A stretch of 60,000 bases of DNA from Chrysomallon squamiferum (GCA_012295275.1 CM022674.1:13577364-13637363), one strand, 5' to 3'. Shown: positions 12,460-23,084, counted from the first letter of the stretch. The notes: generated by a model not told the origin, from the letters alone. Program-made: numbers and translations.

Positions 12460-12735
12460 TTCCTTTGTTTCTTTGTTCGTTTGCTTGCGTGCTTGTTTGT
12501 TTGTCTGTCTGTCTGTTTATTTATTTAGTTATTAATTTATTTACTTATTAACTTACTTAGTTATCTATTTACTTAGTTATCTATTTATTTACTTATTAAC
12601 TTACTTAGTTATCTATTTATTTAGTTATCTATTTATTTACTTATTAACTAATTTAGTTATCTATTTATTTGTCTCTCTCTCTGTCTGACTCTGTGTCTGT
12701 CTGTCTATTTATTTATTTATTTATTTATTTATTCT
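12460..12735 (+). repeat. Degenerate TTTA/CTTA tetranucleotide array
   Basis: TTTG, TCTG, ATTT and ACTT units. A longer word of about 30 bp (ACTTATTAACTTACTTAGTT plus flank) recurs three to four times between 12541 and 12660. Confidence 0.85.
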
Positions 12736-12744
12736 GCCTAAAAG

Positions 12745-13260
12745 TCGTCTGCCACTTTCGACTCCGAGTCTCGAAGTTTCCAAACGGTTTGTTATCGCCC
12801 GTCTCCCGGTCGTTTAGTAGTGGCAATGCGTCCGATAATCGTTCTCATTAACTTTGTAATTGCAGGTTAATTGTCGACTCGGCGATGTGTAGGCTACACG
12901 AGGCCAGAATAGCAATAAAAGCGAAAGCCTCGACCAGCCTCCAGTTCCAAACCAGTCCGTGGACGTTTCCAAAAAATAAATAAAAACTAGACATTCCCGC
13001 GGAGCGATATTCCTCGAGGAGACGTATAACCACACCGAGCAAATTAATCCGCACTCCTACATAGTGTATTATTATTACTCGTTCAGGTTCCGCGGAAATA
13101 AAGCGAAGAATAAAAACAAACGCCCAGCGTTTATTAATTTAAAAATAATACAAACCAGTTTTTCTACGAGTAAATATCCCAGAACGAGACTCATAACCAC
13201 ATTCACTGAATTAATCCGCGGTTACAGGCGCGTTGCGATGGCAATAAAATAAGTCCCGGT
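12745..13260. repeat. CpG-richer island containing an old tandem duplication
   Basis: A GC-richer block in which a word like TAACCACA, a short gap, then AATTAATCCGC occurs near 13027 and again near 13195, about 166 bp apart. Related AATAAA-containing GC segments occur near 12912, 13096 and 13238. Overlapping frames on both strands show no family match. It may be a diverged minisatellite of long period. Confidence 0.5.
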
Positions 13261-13555
13261 CTAGCGATAAAAATAATACATTAATGCCCGGAATTTTATT
13301 TTTACCGTATATACTCTTGTTGATACGCTTAGCAATTAATGACTTATTTAATCTGCTTTGATTACTGAGAAAAATAAAATGTTATCAAATTTCTCGTGTC
13401 TTCATTACTGCATTAGGAACTTGGCTGTAATAATTTCTTTTCGTTTAATATTTTAGTGTCAGTTAATTCTGGTTTATTATGATTCAAAAGAGTTAATAAA
13501 ATGTAATAGTAATGAAAATAAAAATGAATTAAAAAATACAAGAGTAAAAAAATAT

Positions 13556-13695
13556 AATAAATTAGATGAAAGATAAAATAAACGAGAAAGAAATACATAA
13601 TAAATTAGATGAAAGATAAAATAAACGAGTAAGAAATATGTAATAAATTAGATGAAAGATAAAATAAACGAGAACGAAATACGTAATAAATTAAT
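13556..13695 (+). repeat. 43-bp tandem repeat, 3.3 copies
   Basis: Units start at 13556, 13599 and 13642, with a partial fourth at 13685. They differ at only a few positions, so the array is young. Each unit runs AATAAATTAGATGAAAGATA and then AAATAAACGAG plus a purine tail. Confidence 0.95.
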
Positions 13696-13699
13696 GAAT

Positions 13700-14050
13700 A
13701 CAGATTTCAGTTTTGCAGAAGATTAAAAAAACGTATAAAAATAAAATATAATAATGAAAAATAGTACGTGAAAGGAAAGAATGAAAGAAAACAAAATAGA
13801 AGAAAACAGAAGAAAAAAAGAAGAGGCATAAAATGAAAGCAATAAAATAAAAAAAATGATTGGCTATTTAAGAAAATTTCACCTCGAAAACGCCAACACA
13901 AAGATGGTTACACATCGTAAAAGCAGAATAAAAATATAAGGAGAGGAATAATTAAATGAAACGTGCAATAATTTCAAATACAAAATAAAATCGAATCAAT
14001 AAAACATAAATAAAACAACAAGAAAACCCATAAATAAATAAATAAATAAA

Positions 14051-14112
<62 letters not shown>

Positions 14113-14395
14113 GAAAACCAAAAAAAAAACAACGCCATAACTAATCATAAAAAATTAAAACAGTGAATAGAAAAGCAGTAATTTACTCTGTCGTAGTTAC
14201 GATGTCTTAAACATAAAACATTTTCTATTTAAGATATTTTCAATCAGTCATTCTTTATTTTTACTTCCTCTTTTCCTTCTTTCTTTCTTTCTTTTCTTTT
14301 TATTGGTATAAAAATCAGTTCTGGGGAGTATCTAAACGATGTCTTCCTTATGACTGTTTTAGTTTATTTGTAGCAGTTCGAATAAATAGTAATAC
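13700..14395. other. A-rich spacer with (AAT)n
   Basis: Imperfect A-rich DNA, (AAAT)n near 14032-14050, and (AAT)n at about 14053-14109. Remaining bases are unique. No gene. Confidence 0.5.
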
Positions 14396-14399
14396 TGCA

Positions 14400-14705
14400 A
14401 TGTGTGTGTGTGTGTGTGAATGTATGTGTGTGTATGGATGTGTTGTATGTCTGAGTACGGATAACATTGTTTTTGTATGATTTTATGTATGTGTTAACAT
14501 TTTTATTATTATTATCATCATCATATGTAGTAGTAGTAGTGAAGCAGAATTTGTAGTAGTAGTAGTAGAAGTAGTAATATTATTATTATTATTATTATTA
14601 TTATTAGTTGTAGTAGTGTAATAGTACTAGTAGTAGTATCAGTACTTTTTTATTATTATTACTAGTAGTAGTAGTAGCTGTTGTTGTTGTTGTTGTAGTA
14701 GTACT
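14400..14705 (+). repeat. (TG)n and degenerate TAG/ATT trinucleotides
   Basis: (GT)n at 14401-14418 followed by loosely periodic TAG, ATT and TTG blocks. Confidence 0.85.
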
Positions 14706-14942
14706 ATATAATATCACAGCTATGAAGGCGTCAGTAAGCGAATACATATTTACTTTTGTATTCTGTTATTAAAACTGTTCGAGCAAACAAAAACAAGTCA
14801 AAATGTTTGCCATTTCGTTATAAAAATGTCCGAGTAATCAAAACCGTTTGATAAAACGAATTCAGGTCGCTGGAAATTAGCCGAAGGTAAAACACGGTAG
14901 AGAAATAATTAGGTTATGCCTAGAACAGAGGGCGCCTTTAAG

Positions 14943-15226
14943 AGTCTCGATTGTCGATTTCCTATCAACGTCTTTAACAGCCGAGTCTGTTAGTCTCGGT
15001 AATCGTATACTCGGGACGTAACTGTGTCTGCGAGACTGAGCAAATATCTATTTGTAAAAGAAAGTGCAGTTCAGGTTTCGATTTATTAGCATTTGTATAA
15101 GAAATTAACTTCTTTAATAATCCAGACTGCAAGTCTCGATAAAATAATAGAGCATAATAAACGAGTCTGCGGGTCTCGATCAACGTATACTCTAACATAA
15201 CTGAGTCGGAAAGTCTCGATAAACTT
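14943..15226 (+). repeat. Degenerate minisatellite with GTCTCGAT units
   Basis: The motif GAGTCTG, three bases, then GTCTCGAT or a close variant recurs near 14943, 14983, 15123, 15163 and 15203. Two copies extend into CGTATACTC and then TAACTGAGTC-like sequence. Unit spacing is about 40 bp or multiples. It sits in an island with no simple repeats. Confidence 0.75.
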
Positions 15227-15570
15227 TTTCCTTTCGGTTAATTCAACGCCATTTAAGCGGCCTCACAATACGGAATATACATCACCTCTTGACACGTCTG
15301 TATTTGTTGAATAAAAATCAATAATTCGTGATGTTATTGACTCTTCCCATGCCAGGTTTTCTTGTAATCTTTGGAAAACTAGATTGTTGTTTGACTCGGA
15401 GTTAATTTCAGACATCAACAAGAGATAGAAAAGAAGAAAAAGTGAAGAGTATAAACGGAGGGTCTTTTCTTAACCGTTAGGTACCTCGGTAAAATAGGAT
15501 CGCTTATTTAATATAGCTGTTACAGACATTTACTGTGTAAACTGTGATTGCTGTTGAAATAATTTTAAGA
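15227..15570. other. Unique sequence
   Basis: No repeat, ORF or RNA is recognised. Confidence 0.4.
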
Positions 15571-15574
15571 GATA

Positions 15575-16015
15575 TACACACACGTACAGATATCACATTT
15601 AAATAGAAGCACGTATATTATATATACAATTGCACATTCGCACTCATACTGTCATGCACACATAAATACACGCACGCACACACACACACATACACATGAG
15701 AGCGTACGTGCCCACGTACTTACATATAAAAGAAGATACAATTACACAAATACACAAGCGCGCGCACACACACAACACACACACACATTCAGATACAGTT
15801 CCACATATACAGACAAGCACATACGTACACACGCACAAAAGCATAATAAATAAACAAATATCCACAGATACACAAATACATGCACTTTCTCAATTATCCA
15901 TTACACATATATAGACAAATGCACACCTAAACACACATCAACATAAACCACCTCCTACACACACACACACACACACACAGACATACACACAAACATAAAC
16001 ACACACACATACAAA
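15575..16015 (+). repeat. Degenerate CA/ACAT-rich tract
   Basis: About 440 bp of imperfect CACA, CATA and ACAC words with a clean (CA)n at about 15958-15979. Frames give Thr/His or Val/Cys low-complexity peptide. Confidence 0.85.
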
Positions 16016-16520
16016 TATAGTAACTGACACTACAGTATTGTGTAGCAAAATATTTCAAAACATTTCCGCACACGTATTTTCACACACGTATATCCACATG
16101 CATATTATTGTTGTTGTTGATGTTATTAATTTGAAATTATTGTGTTATTTAAAATAAATAAATACAGTTCTTTTTCAGATGTACATAATACTACTTAATA
16201 ATAATGTTTTCTTTTCCTTGAATACATTTTACAGACACATAAAACAATACTTTATTATTAGGAAACGAATAGGTATCTGTAAAGCCGCTCTCAAATGTGT
16301 TATCAGCGACTCTGAGATAATGAGAATTATAACTAATAAATCACACCACACTGATATAAAGAAAAAACACATTATTGCTGGCTTATCACTCAATCGTGTA
16401 AAGATAAAATAATATTGATAATTCTAGAAAATCGTATTTATATACTGAGAAATAAATTACTAAATACATTAATTTTCCAGATAATAAAATGCCACGTGTG
16501 TGCACGTGCGTGTTTTATGT
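16016..16520. other. Unique AT-rich sequence
   Basis: An open frame at 16179-16412 (plus) is AT-driven and unrecognised. No element. Confidence 0.35.
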
Positions 16521-16525
16521 GTGTC

Positions 16526-16526
<1 letters not shown>

Positions 16527-16557
<31 letters not shown>

Positions 16558-16993
16558 TGTATGTATGTATATATGTATGTATATATATATGTAGGTATGT
16601 GTGTATGTATGTATGTATGTATGTATGTATGTATGTATGTATGTATGTATGTATGTATGTATGTATGTATGTATGTATGTATGTATGTATGTATGTATGT
16701 ATGTATGTATGTATGTTTGTATGTATGTATGTATGTATGTATGTATGTATGTATGTATGTATGTATGTATGTATGTATGTATGTATGTATGTATGTATGT
16801 ATGTATGTATGTATGTATGTATGTATGTATGTATGTATGTATGTATGTATATGTATATAAGTAGGTATGTGTGTATCTGTATGTATGTAGATTGTATGTA
16901 TATGTATATAAGTAGGTATGTATGTATGTATGTATGTATGTAGGTAGGTAGGTATGTGTGTATCTGTATGTATGTAGATTGTATGTATATATA

Positions 16994-17026
<33 letters not shown>

Positions 17027-17078
17027 ATATATAAGTATGTATGTATATATGTATGTATGTATATAAGTAGGTATGTGT
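16527..17078 (+). repeat. Long (ATGT)n array with higher-order 3' part
   Basis: About 330 bp of nearly perfect ATGT units (one TTGT variant near 16715), then a 3' part in which a compound word (ATATAAGTAGGTATG, then GTGTATCTGTATG and TAGATTG) is repeated. Minus-strand frames of up to 262 codons are Thr-Tyr-Ile-His repeats and are not genes. Confidence 0.97.
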
Positions 17079-17229
17079 GTATCGATGGATGAATGATGGA
17101 TGGACTGGTGAACGGATGCAGTGACAGATGGATGTGTTATAAGAAGGTTTAACAACAGACTGAAATCTGATACCATTAATCTCTTTACATGAACGAATAG
17201 TTTTTTTTTTTTTTTCTCACATTTCTCCA

Positions 17230-17545
17230 AAAACAAATCAGAAACCCGACACAACAATCAGGCGACCCGTCTTGATCGATACGTCATAATTGCGGCTGCT
17301 TGTTCTCGCTGTGATATTGTTTGGCGCCTTTCGCCTCGCGCTGTGCTCTCGTCTCGCGCTGTGATCTCGTCTCGCCTTTCGCGAGATGTCGCTTTCTCGG
17401 CAACAAAGACGCGTGCAAGTTCTGTATCGAACACATCTACGCCTCTTTTCCGCTCCCCGCGCAGAGCGTCCGTCGTTCTTTTGTCGCGTCGACATTTCTG
17501 TCTGTCAGGTCCGTGATAAACGAGACTGCCTCCAGCAGAAAACAA
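17230..17545. promoter_or_regulatory. CpG-rich promoter-like island
   Basis: About 300 bp dense in CG, unlike both flanks. It contains TTTGGCGC at 17320-17327 (E2F-type consensus), TTTCGCGAGA at 17377-17386, and a short internal repeat of TCTCGTCTCGCGCTGTG. Overlapping frames on both strands are a consequence of few stops in CpG-rich DNA. A promoter or first exon is possible; no TATA box or initiator is clear. Confidence 0.35.
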
Positions 17546-17865
17546 TGAAAAAAAAAAAAAGAAAAAAAGAAAAGAAGAAACAACTAATATATTTTTACAT
17601 GTGTTTCGTGCAAAAATGCTGCCAGTAACATGGTTTCAGCGTATCGGTGGAAATGGTCGTGTTGTTGAAAACTTTGTAACGGTGATGTTACTGTCACGAC
17701 TACAACGCTGCTACAACAACGACGATGACGACGACACGTAATATCACTATTACAGAACAGCTTCTGTTGCTGTACGAGAACCGTTAACGGAGTTACTTAA
17801 GTAATGAATAACGAAAAATTTCAAAACGGACATGTTAAATAGATTTACCATGTATAACTATAAAT

Positions 17866-17901
<36 letters not shown>

Positions 17902-18365
17902 ACAGACACACACACATGCATACATATATACACTAATATATGTACTAATATACATATACATACTAACCTACCTATGTATCTACCCTACCTTCACACATAT
18001 AGCATATATCATTACAAGTATTAATGAATTTTGTATGTATACTTATAGACATGCATATTGCTGTACATTCGCTCCCAGCTTGTCACAAAGTTTGGTGTCA
18101 ACGTGTTACAAATATCAATTGTTTCTTTCAACTAATCCGCACAGCGCACTAATTAAATCCGGTGCTCAGCAGTGAATGATGACAGCTGGTCATAATTATA
18201 AATTAATTCAAGTTTGCGTACGCGACGGACAGGTCAAACAATGGCCACTTCTGGTCACTTGAACGCACGTGAAAAACATTCTGGTCTTTGTATGTGTAAG
18301 CTCGTTGTTGTTTTTTTTGTTGGTTTTTTTCTGTGTCCACTTGTTCAGTCAAACATACCAGAGTT
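17546..18365. other. Spacer with (CA)n
   Basis: A-rich near 17548-17580, (CA)n at about 17866-17900, and otherwise unique sequence. No gene. Confidence 0.45.
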
Positions 18366-18367
18366 CT

Positions 18368-18720
18368 GGAAGAAAGGAAAAGAAGAAGAAGAAGAAGAAA
18401 GAAGAGGAGAAGAAAAGAGAAGAGAATAGAAGAAGAAGAAGAAGAAGAAGAAGAAGAAGAAGAAAAGGTCGAGAAGAAGAAAATTGTGAAAGGAGAAGAA
18501 GAAAAAATGAAAACGAAGGAGCAGAAGAAGGAGAAATGATGATAACGCAAATCGCAGAAGAAGGAGAAATGATGATAACGCAAATCGAAGAAGAAGGAAT
18601 GAAGAAAATAAAGAAGAAAAAATAGTAGAAATGAAAGAAATAGAAGCAGCGTGGAAGAAAATAATTAGGAAAAAGAAAAATATCAATAGAAGAAGAAAAG
18701 ATGATTGTGGTAAAAAAAAA
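18368..18720 (+). repeat. GAA-rich polypurine tract with a 36-bp duplication
   Basis: About 300 bp almost entirely purine on the plus strand, based on GAA. Inside, a unit holding AAATGATGATAACGCAAATC occurs twice about 36 bp apart, near 18535 and 18571. The 118-codon Glu/Lys frame and the Ser/Phe antisense frame are compositional. Long homopurine tracts can form triplex DNA (general knowledge). Confidence 0.9.
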
Positions 18721-19689
18721 AAAAAAAATGGTAGAAAAAGAAAAAGAAGAGAATTTCAAAAGTGGAAATTGAAGAGTAAAAACGAAATCAGTTAAAGGCA
18801 GAAGACAAAGTTGCTGACGAGGAAGAAGCAGTAGAAATTGATGAAGTAGAAAAAGACGATTGTGGCTAATTGAACAGTTTTCACACATTTTGCTTTTTTT
18901 ACTATGATAATAAACTATTTCTCTTCATAGTAAACATTCACATAACCAGAACCTGGAGCGTGTTTATCACGTACATTCAGAAAAACAGACACCAGATACA
19001 CACAAAATAACAAATGTTTTAACAGTGATCATAAATACAGAACAGACAACCCCAACAAAACAAATAAACAACGCAAACATTCATTGAAGTTGGACGGTGT
19101 TAATCGGCCTTTAATTGCGTTATTGCAAGTCGGTTAGTGTGAAACTGGCTTTAATTCGACTACTTTGCAACGGTCGGTTTAAAAATAGAATACCTCTCAA
19201 AGCCGAAGCAGTTCAAGATAATAGATTTTTTTTTTTTTTTTTTTTGTGATTACTGAAAAACAATTCGTTTGCTACAGATAATTGATTCAACGGACATTAT
19301 CAAGTTTTATGACTTTGTGTGTTTTTTTGCTGAAGTAAATACGTTTGTTGCACGATTTCAAACGCAGAAGTACAAAATCAATTAACAGTCTAAATTAGTA
19401 TTGTTCTGTTTTGTTCTCGCTTTCTCAAGGTAAAGGAATGGTTTTGTAATTACAGCATTCAAACTGCCAGACCCAGGTAAATACCAAAAACATGCATACA
19501 AGCACGCACATGCACACGCTCTTAAACACGCACACACTTAAAGTGCACATGGAATCGCGTTTTCGATAAAAACAAAACACTACGTACATATATCAAAACG
19601 ATTATTTAATCTTCAAAGTTCCAGGAAACAAAAATTATTAATATAAGTATTAATCAACAATATTATTAATGATGACGTTATTAACATAC
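18721..19689. other. Unique sequence
   Basis: Contains poly(T) near 19229-19245; the rest is unique. A pair of similar words (ATTGCGTTATTG and GGTCGGTT contexts) near 19080-19190 is too short to call a repeat. No gene. Confidence 0.4.
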
Positions 19690-19955
19690 GACAAAAGCAA
19701 CAGCAGCAACGATAACCATAGCAACAACATCATCGCCACCATCACCAACCACAACAACAACAGTATAAAGAACATCAACAACAACAACAACAACTACATC
19801 AAAAACAACAACAACGACAAGAACATCAAAAACAACAAAAGTACAAAAAACATCAACAACAACAACGACAACTACATCAAAAACAACAACAGTACAAAGA
19901 ACATCAACAACGACAACGACAACTACATCAAAAACAACAACAACAACAGCAGCGT
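19690..19955 (+). repeat. CAA-rich minisatellite
   Basis: A CAA background with a compound unit of about 60-70 bp containing AACTACATCAAAAACAACAA and then GTACAAAGAACATC, repeated three to four times. The Asn-rich frame (19669-20040) is an artefact of the repeat. Confidence 0.85.
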
Positions 19956-20002
19956 ATTGGGTGTATTTTTAATCTCGGTTCGACTTCAACTTTTCACGTA
20001 CA

Positions 20003-20080
20003 ACGTTTCTGACACTACGTTTCTGACACCACGTTTCTGACACCACGTTTCTGACACCACGTTTCTGACGCCACGTTTTC
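20003..20080 (+). repeat. 14-bp tandem repeat, 5.5 copies
   Basis: Units ACGTTTCTGACACC begin at 20003, 20017, 20031, 20045 and 20059, followed by a partial copy. Only three substitutions separate them, so the array is recent. Confidence 0.96.
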
Positions 20081-20578
20081 CTCCGACTGGTGCCCCGAAC
20101 GTAACGAAGCCGAAATTAAACAATAATCAAAATGACACGCGGCAGACGCCATAAACCAATTTGCCGCGTTTCTAATCCTGTCAGCGACCGGCCTGTCCAC
20201 CCAGTGGCTAACAACCCGATTACGGTTCTTTCAGCTCCCGCTCTTTCCCTTTCAATACCGTCTGCCTAATTTGCGCGAGCCAGTCAAATTCTCTTCCTTC
20301 GTTCTTTCCGGTTTCAATCAGCTCGGACAACCCAACTCCACTCTTGTCTGCCTACAGACCCGGTTCATCGCGGCTCTTCTACCTACTACGTCTGGAAGTG
20401 TCGTGGGGGTGGGGGGGGCCTTTTTTTTTTCTTAAGCTCAAAACACCAAGACCAGATGATTGGAATGGAATTAGGTTTACTCTTCTCCTTGGACTGCTTT
20501 CAGATTGATCTAATAACGTCGTTATGTGATTACGTTGAAGATTCTCTCGCCGCGGTATCAGACCCCGACTTCGAGTCG
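20081..20578. other. CpG-richer unique sequence
   Basis: Unique, GC-richer DNA with a G run near 20404-20418 and T run at 20421-20430. No domain-bearing ORF. Confidence 0.4.
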
Positions 20579-20722
20579 CGATAAGTCGAATGTAGCACAC
20601 GTGTTCTTCGATAAGTCGAATGTAGCACGCGTGTTCTTCGATAAGTCGAATGTAGCACGTGTTCTTCGATAAGTCGAATGTAGCACGTGTTCTTCGATAA
20701 GTCGAATGTAGCACGTGCTATT
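20579..20722 (+). repeat. 28/30-bp tandem array pairing GATAAG and CACGTG
   Basis: Five units at 20579, 20609, 20639, 20667 and 20695. The first two are 30 bp and the last three 28 bp, differing by a 2-bp indel next to the E-box. Every unit has CGATAAG. CACGTG lies at 20598, 20656, 20684 and 20712, while unit two has CACGCG instead. GATA and E-box words are 10-12 bp apart in each unit that has both. The minus-strand frame is a translated repeat. Confidence 0.95.
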
Positions 20723-21060
20723 CGAGCGACGCGTGTGGTGGTGTGCGGCGAATTACGACCCGTCGCGAAGGTTAGACGTGGAGGGTGGGGGAGGGGGACT
20801 GGTTGTTTGCGGTACGCGCCGGTTCTTACTACGCAGAACTCCCCGTGCTCCGTCCGTGTTGACTCGCGGAAGAATTAAAAAGAATTAGAGTTATTACACG
20901 TCGAATTAGAGTTATTACGCGCAAAGTGAAGAGAAAAAAAACGTGTGAGATTTCAGTCTGCGTCGCACGTACGTGATCGCTCGGCGGAGCTGGGTTGATG
21001 AAGACGTCGACGAAGCGTTGATTATCACGCAACTCGTCGACGTTGTTTGCTAAATATAAA
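20723..21060. promoter_or_regulatory. CpG-rich island with duplication and hairpin
   Basis: GC- and CpG-rich DNA. GAATTAGAGTTATTAC occurs twice about 21 bp apart near 20882 and 20903. A strong inverted repeat lies at 21004-21043. It may be regulatory; no promoter elements can be proven. Confidence 0.35.
21004..21043. other. Perfect 10-bp inverted repeat with nested stem
   Basis: ACGTCGACGA at 21004-21013 pairs perfectly with TCGTCGACGT at 21034-21043. Inside, GCG and TGAT pair with ATCA and CGC, leaving small bulges and a single central T. Together the stem has about 17 pairs with CpG-rich arms. Confidence 0.85.
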
Positions 21061-21105
21061 CACGTCACCGCCCATTTTAATTATTTATTTACAAAACTAC
21101 GAAAT

Positions 21106-21624
21106 TCATGTCTGTACGTTCATAATTTTTCTTCTTGTTATAAGTCTACTGTACATCAGTAGTAGTAGTAAGATGACAGGAATAAATTGCAATGGATCAA
21201 AAGATCTATCCTCTCTAGCGCACCCAGTTAGCATTCCATGGCAGGCCATTAGATAATTGATAGGTGTACTACGTAGATCTGTATACAGATCTAATATTAA
21301 CATATCAGTATTATCCCATCTCAAACAGTATCCTACATTTGGATTATCTAACACGATGCTTTCATGTTTATGGGAAAGTTTATGCTCCAAATCGAAAAAG
21401 AGTAGCCAATCATATGGCGAAAACGAATTATTATTAATTATAGGGGGAGAAAAGTATGTGTATGACTCGATATAATTTAATAATACCTTTTCTGCTTTTT
21501 CATCATCATCTTCTTCTTCTTCTTCTTCTTCTTCTTCTTCTTCTTCACATTCTTTTGAAAAAGGAAGAACACGCTTGTTTAATTCACTATGCCAACAAAC
21601 ATAAAAGCTTCGATACATTCGCAA
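21106..21624 (-). CDS. Unidentified 172-codon ORF, possibly a gene fragment
   Basis: The least repeat-like long frame in the window. After 25 mixed residues it has a Glu/Asp tract of about 15 residues encoded by a GAA microsatellite. About 110 residues of normal composition follow (Trp, Tyr, Cys, His, Pro present), then a hydrophobic Leu-rich stretch and a basic C-terminus, suggesting a tail anchor. The first codon of the frame is TTG, so a true start is not visible. Upstream on the same strand a donor-like GAG|GTAAGA (GT at 21716-21717) and an AG at 21625-21626 bound a 93-bp AT-rich gap. Joining across it keeps the frame open for about 20 more codons. The plus strand is also open over part of this span, which weakens the case. 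I recognise no family; a host exon, a transposon or viral relic, or chance remain possible. Confidence 0.22.
   Translation of the reverse strand: MRMYRSFYVCWHSELNKRVLPFSKECEEEEEEEEEEEEDDDEKAEKVLLNYIESYTYFSPPIINNNSFSPYDWLLFFDLEHKLSHKHESIVLDNPNVGYCLRWDNTDMLILDLYTDLRSTPINYLMACHGMLTGCAREDRSFDPLQFIPVILLLLLMYSRLITRRKIMNVQT
21274..21293. other. Perfect 20-bp palindrome
   Basis: TAGATCTGTATACAGATCTA reads the same on both strands. It lies inside the candidate 172-codon frame. It could be a protein-dimer site, a cruciform seed, or chance. Confidence 0.9.
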
Positions 21625-21849
21625 CTGACCAGTTTAATGAAATCAGGTCAACCGTATACTGTCAAATCACTAATTTTATTTACTTTATTTACTGTAATAG
21701 ATTAGATTATATCTTACCTCTCTGTAATAGCTATTTCTTTGATTACCTTCATTCTGCCTCAATGCGTCACTTTTTAACCCAAACCTATTTCGTTATGGTA
21801 AATTATTGCATCCAATTTTCCTTTGTCTCGAAAACCATTCTCTGAATAT

Positions 21850-22840
21850 TCCTGTGTCTCCTTTTTTTCTCAAACTTTGTTTTAATACTTTCATTTTTTA
21901 TAAAATCTGTATTTGTGTTGTTAATTATTATCGACGTCTTACAATGAGTGTTTATTTTTTAAATCAAAGCATGTTTTGATACGCTTAATGATAGCGAAAT
22001 CTAACCTAATCTAATAAGTAAACAAATAAAAATCATTACCTGGATCATTCATTATAAATACTATACTCATTTAAACACACACACACACACATAATGCACA
22101 AACACATATACAAACATAAACACACAAACACATATACAAACATAAACACACAAACACATACAAAATAAACACACAAACACACACATATGTACACACAGAC
22201 ACACAGATACACATGCACACACCAAACACGAACGTGCAAAGAACTCCAAGAAACCAAATAAACAAGAGCAAAACAATATATTCAAAAAAAAAACAATAAA
22301 CAAGACTTGTCTAAACAAAATAGACATAAACCTCTACGACTTAAGCAGATTTTGGACCAAACTCATTTATTTCAGTATTTGTTTTTACCTCATAATGCAA
22401 AGATACAGTGACAGATGCCATATTTCATAAAAAGAAGGTTCTCCAGACTTTTTTGTGTTCGGTTTGACTTTACAGATTCAAAAAAATAATAATAATAAAT
22501 TTTAATAAATTTAATTACTTAAATAACATAACATAACATAGCATAAATCAAAAAAGAATTAAATAAATAAAATAAATAATTAATTTAAATTTAATTAAAA
22601 GAAATTATTAAATCAGACAATCAATCAACAAACAAATAAACGAGCAAATAGTAAATAAATAAGTGTATGTGCAACATATGTGTGTTTTGCACAGTTTCAC
22701 TGAGATATGACAACATTGCTAATGTTTCTGTTTGTTTATTAACATGGCTACTGCGTCTCTCAGTTTAAGATGTCAGTTCATCTGTCTGTCTGTCTATCCG
22801 CGTTTCTGGTAATCTAAAAAATCATAAAAAAAAAAACATT
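21850..22840. other. AT-rich spacer with CA-rich minisatellite
   Basis: Between about 22076 and 22220 an ACACAAACACATATACAAAC-type unit of about 26 bp is repeated three to four times inside CA-rich DNA. The rest is AT-rich unique sequence. No gene. Confidence 0.6.
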
Positions 22841-23021
22841 TTGAAAACTGTACATATGTTAGATCTATTTCAGGTGAATTACTTTTTAGTGTTAAATGTA
22901 GTATTTAAGTGTTATGTATTACACGATGTGAGAAATACGACAGCAACAGTGAAAATAGCAACAGCATCAGCAACACCAATTAAAAAACCAAAACACGAGA
23001 AAAAAACACAAAAATATGAAC

Positions 23022-23084
<63 letters not shown>

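Noticed and set aside
16469-17257. 262-codon minus-strand open frame
   Set aside because: It is almost wholly the translation of an (ATGT)n array (Thr-Tyr-Ile-His repeats), with no start context or domain.
18203-18888. Acidic/basic coiled-coil protein (plus) or Ser/Phe protein (minus)
   Set aside because: Both are by-products of a GAA-type polypurine tract.
20579-20722. CRISPR array
   Set aside because: Units are contiguous with no unique spacers, and the context is eukaryotic.
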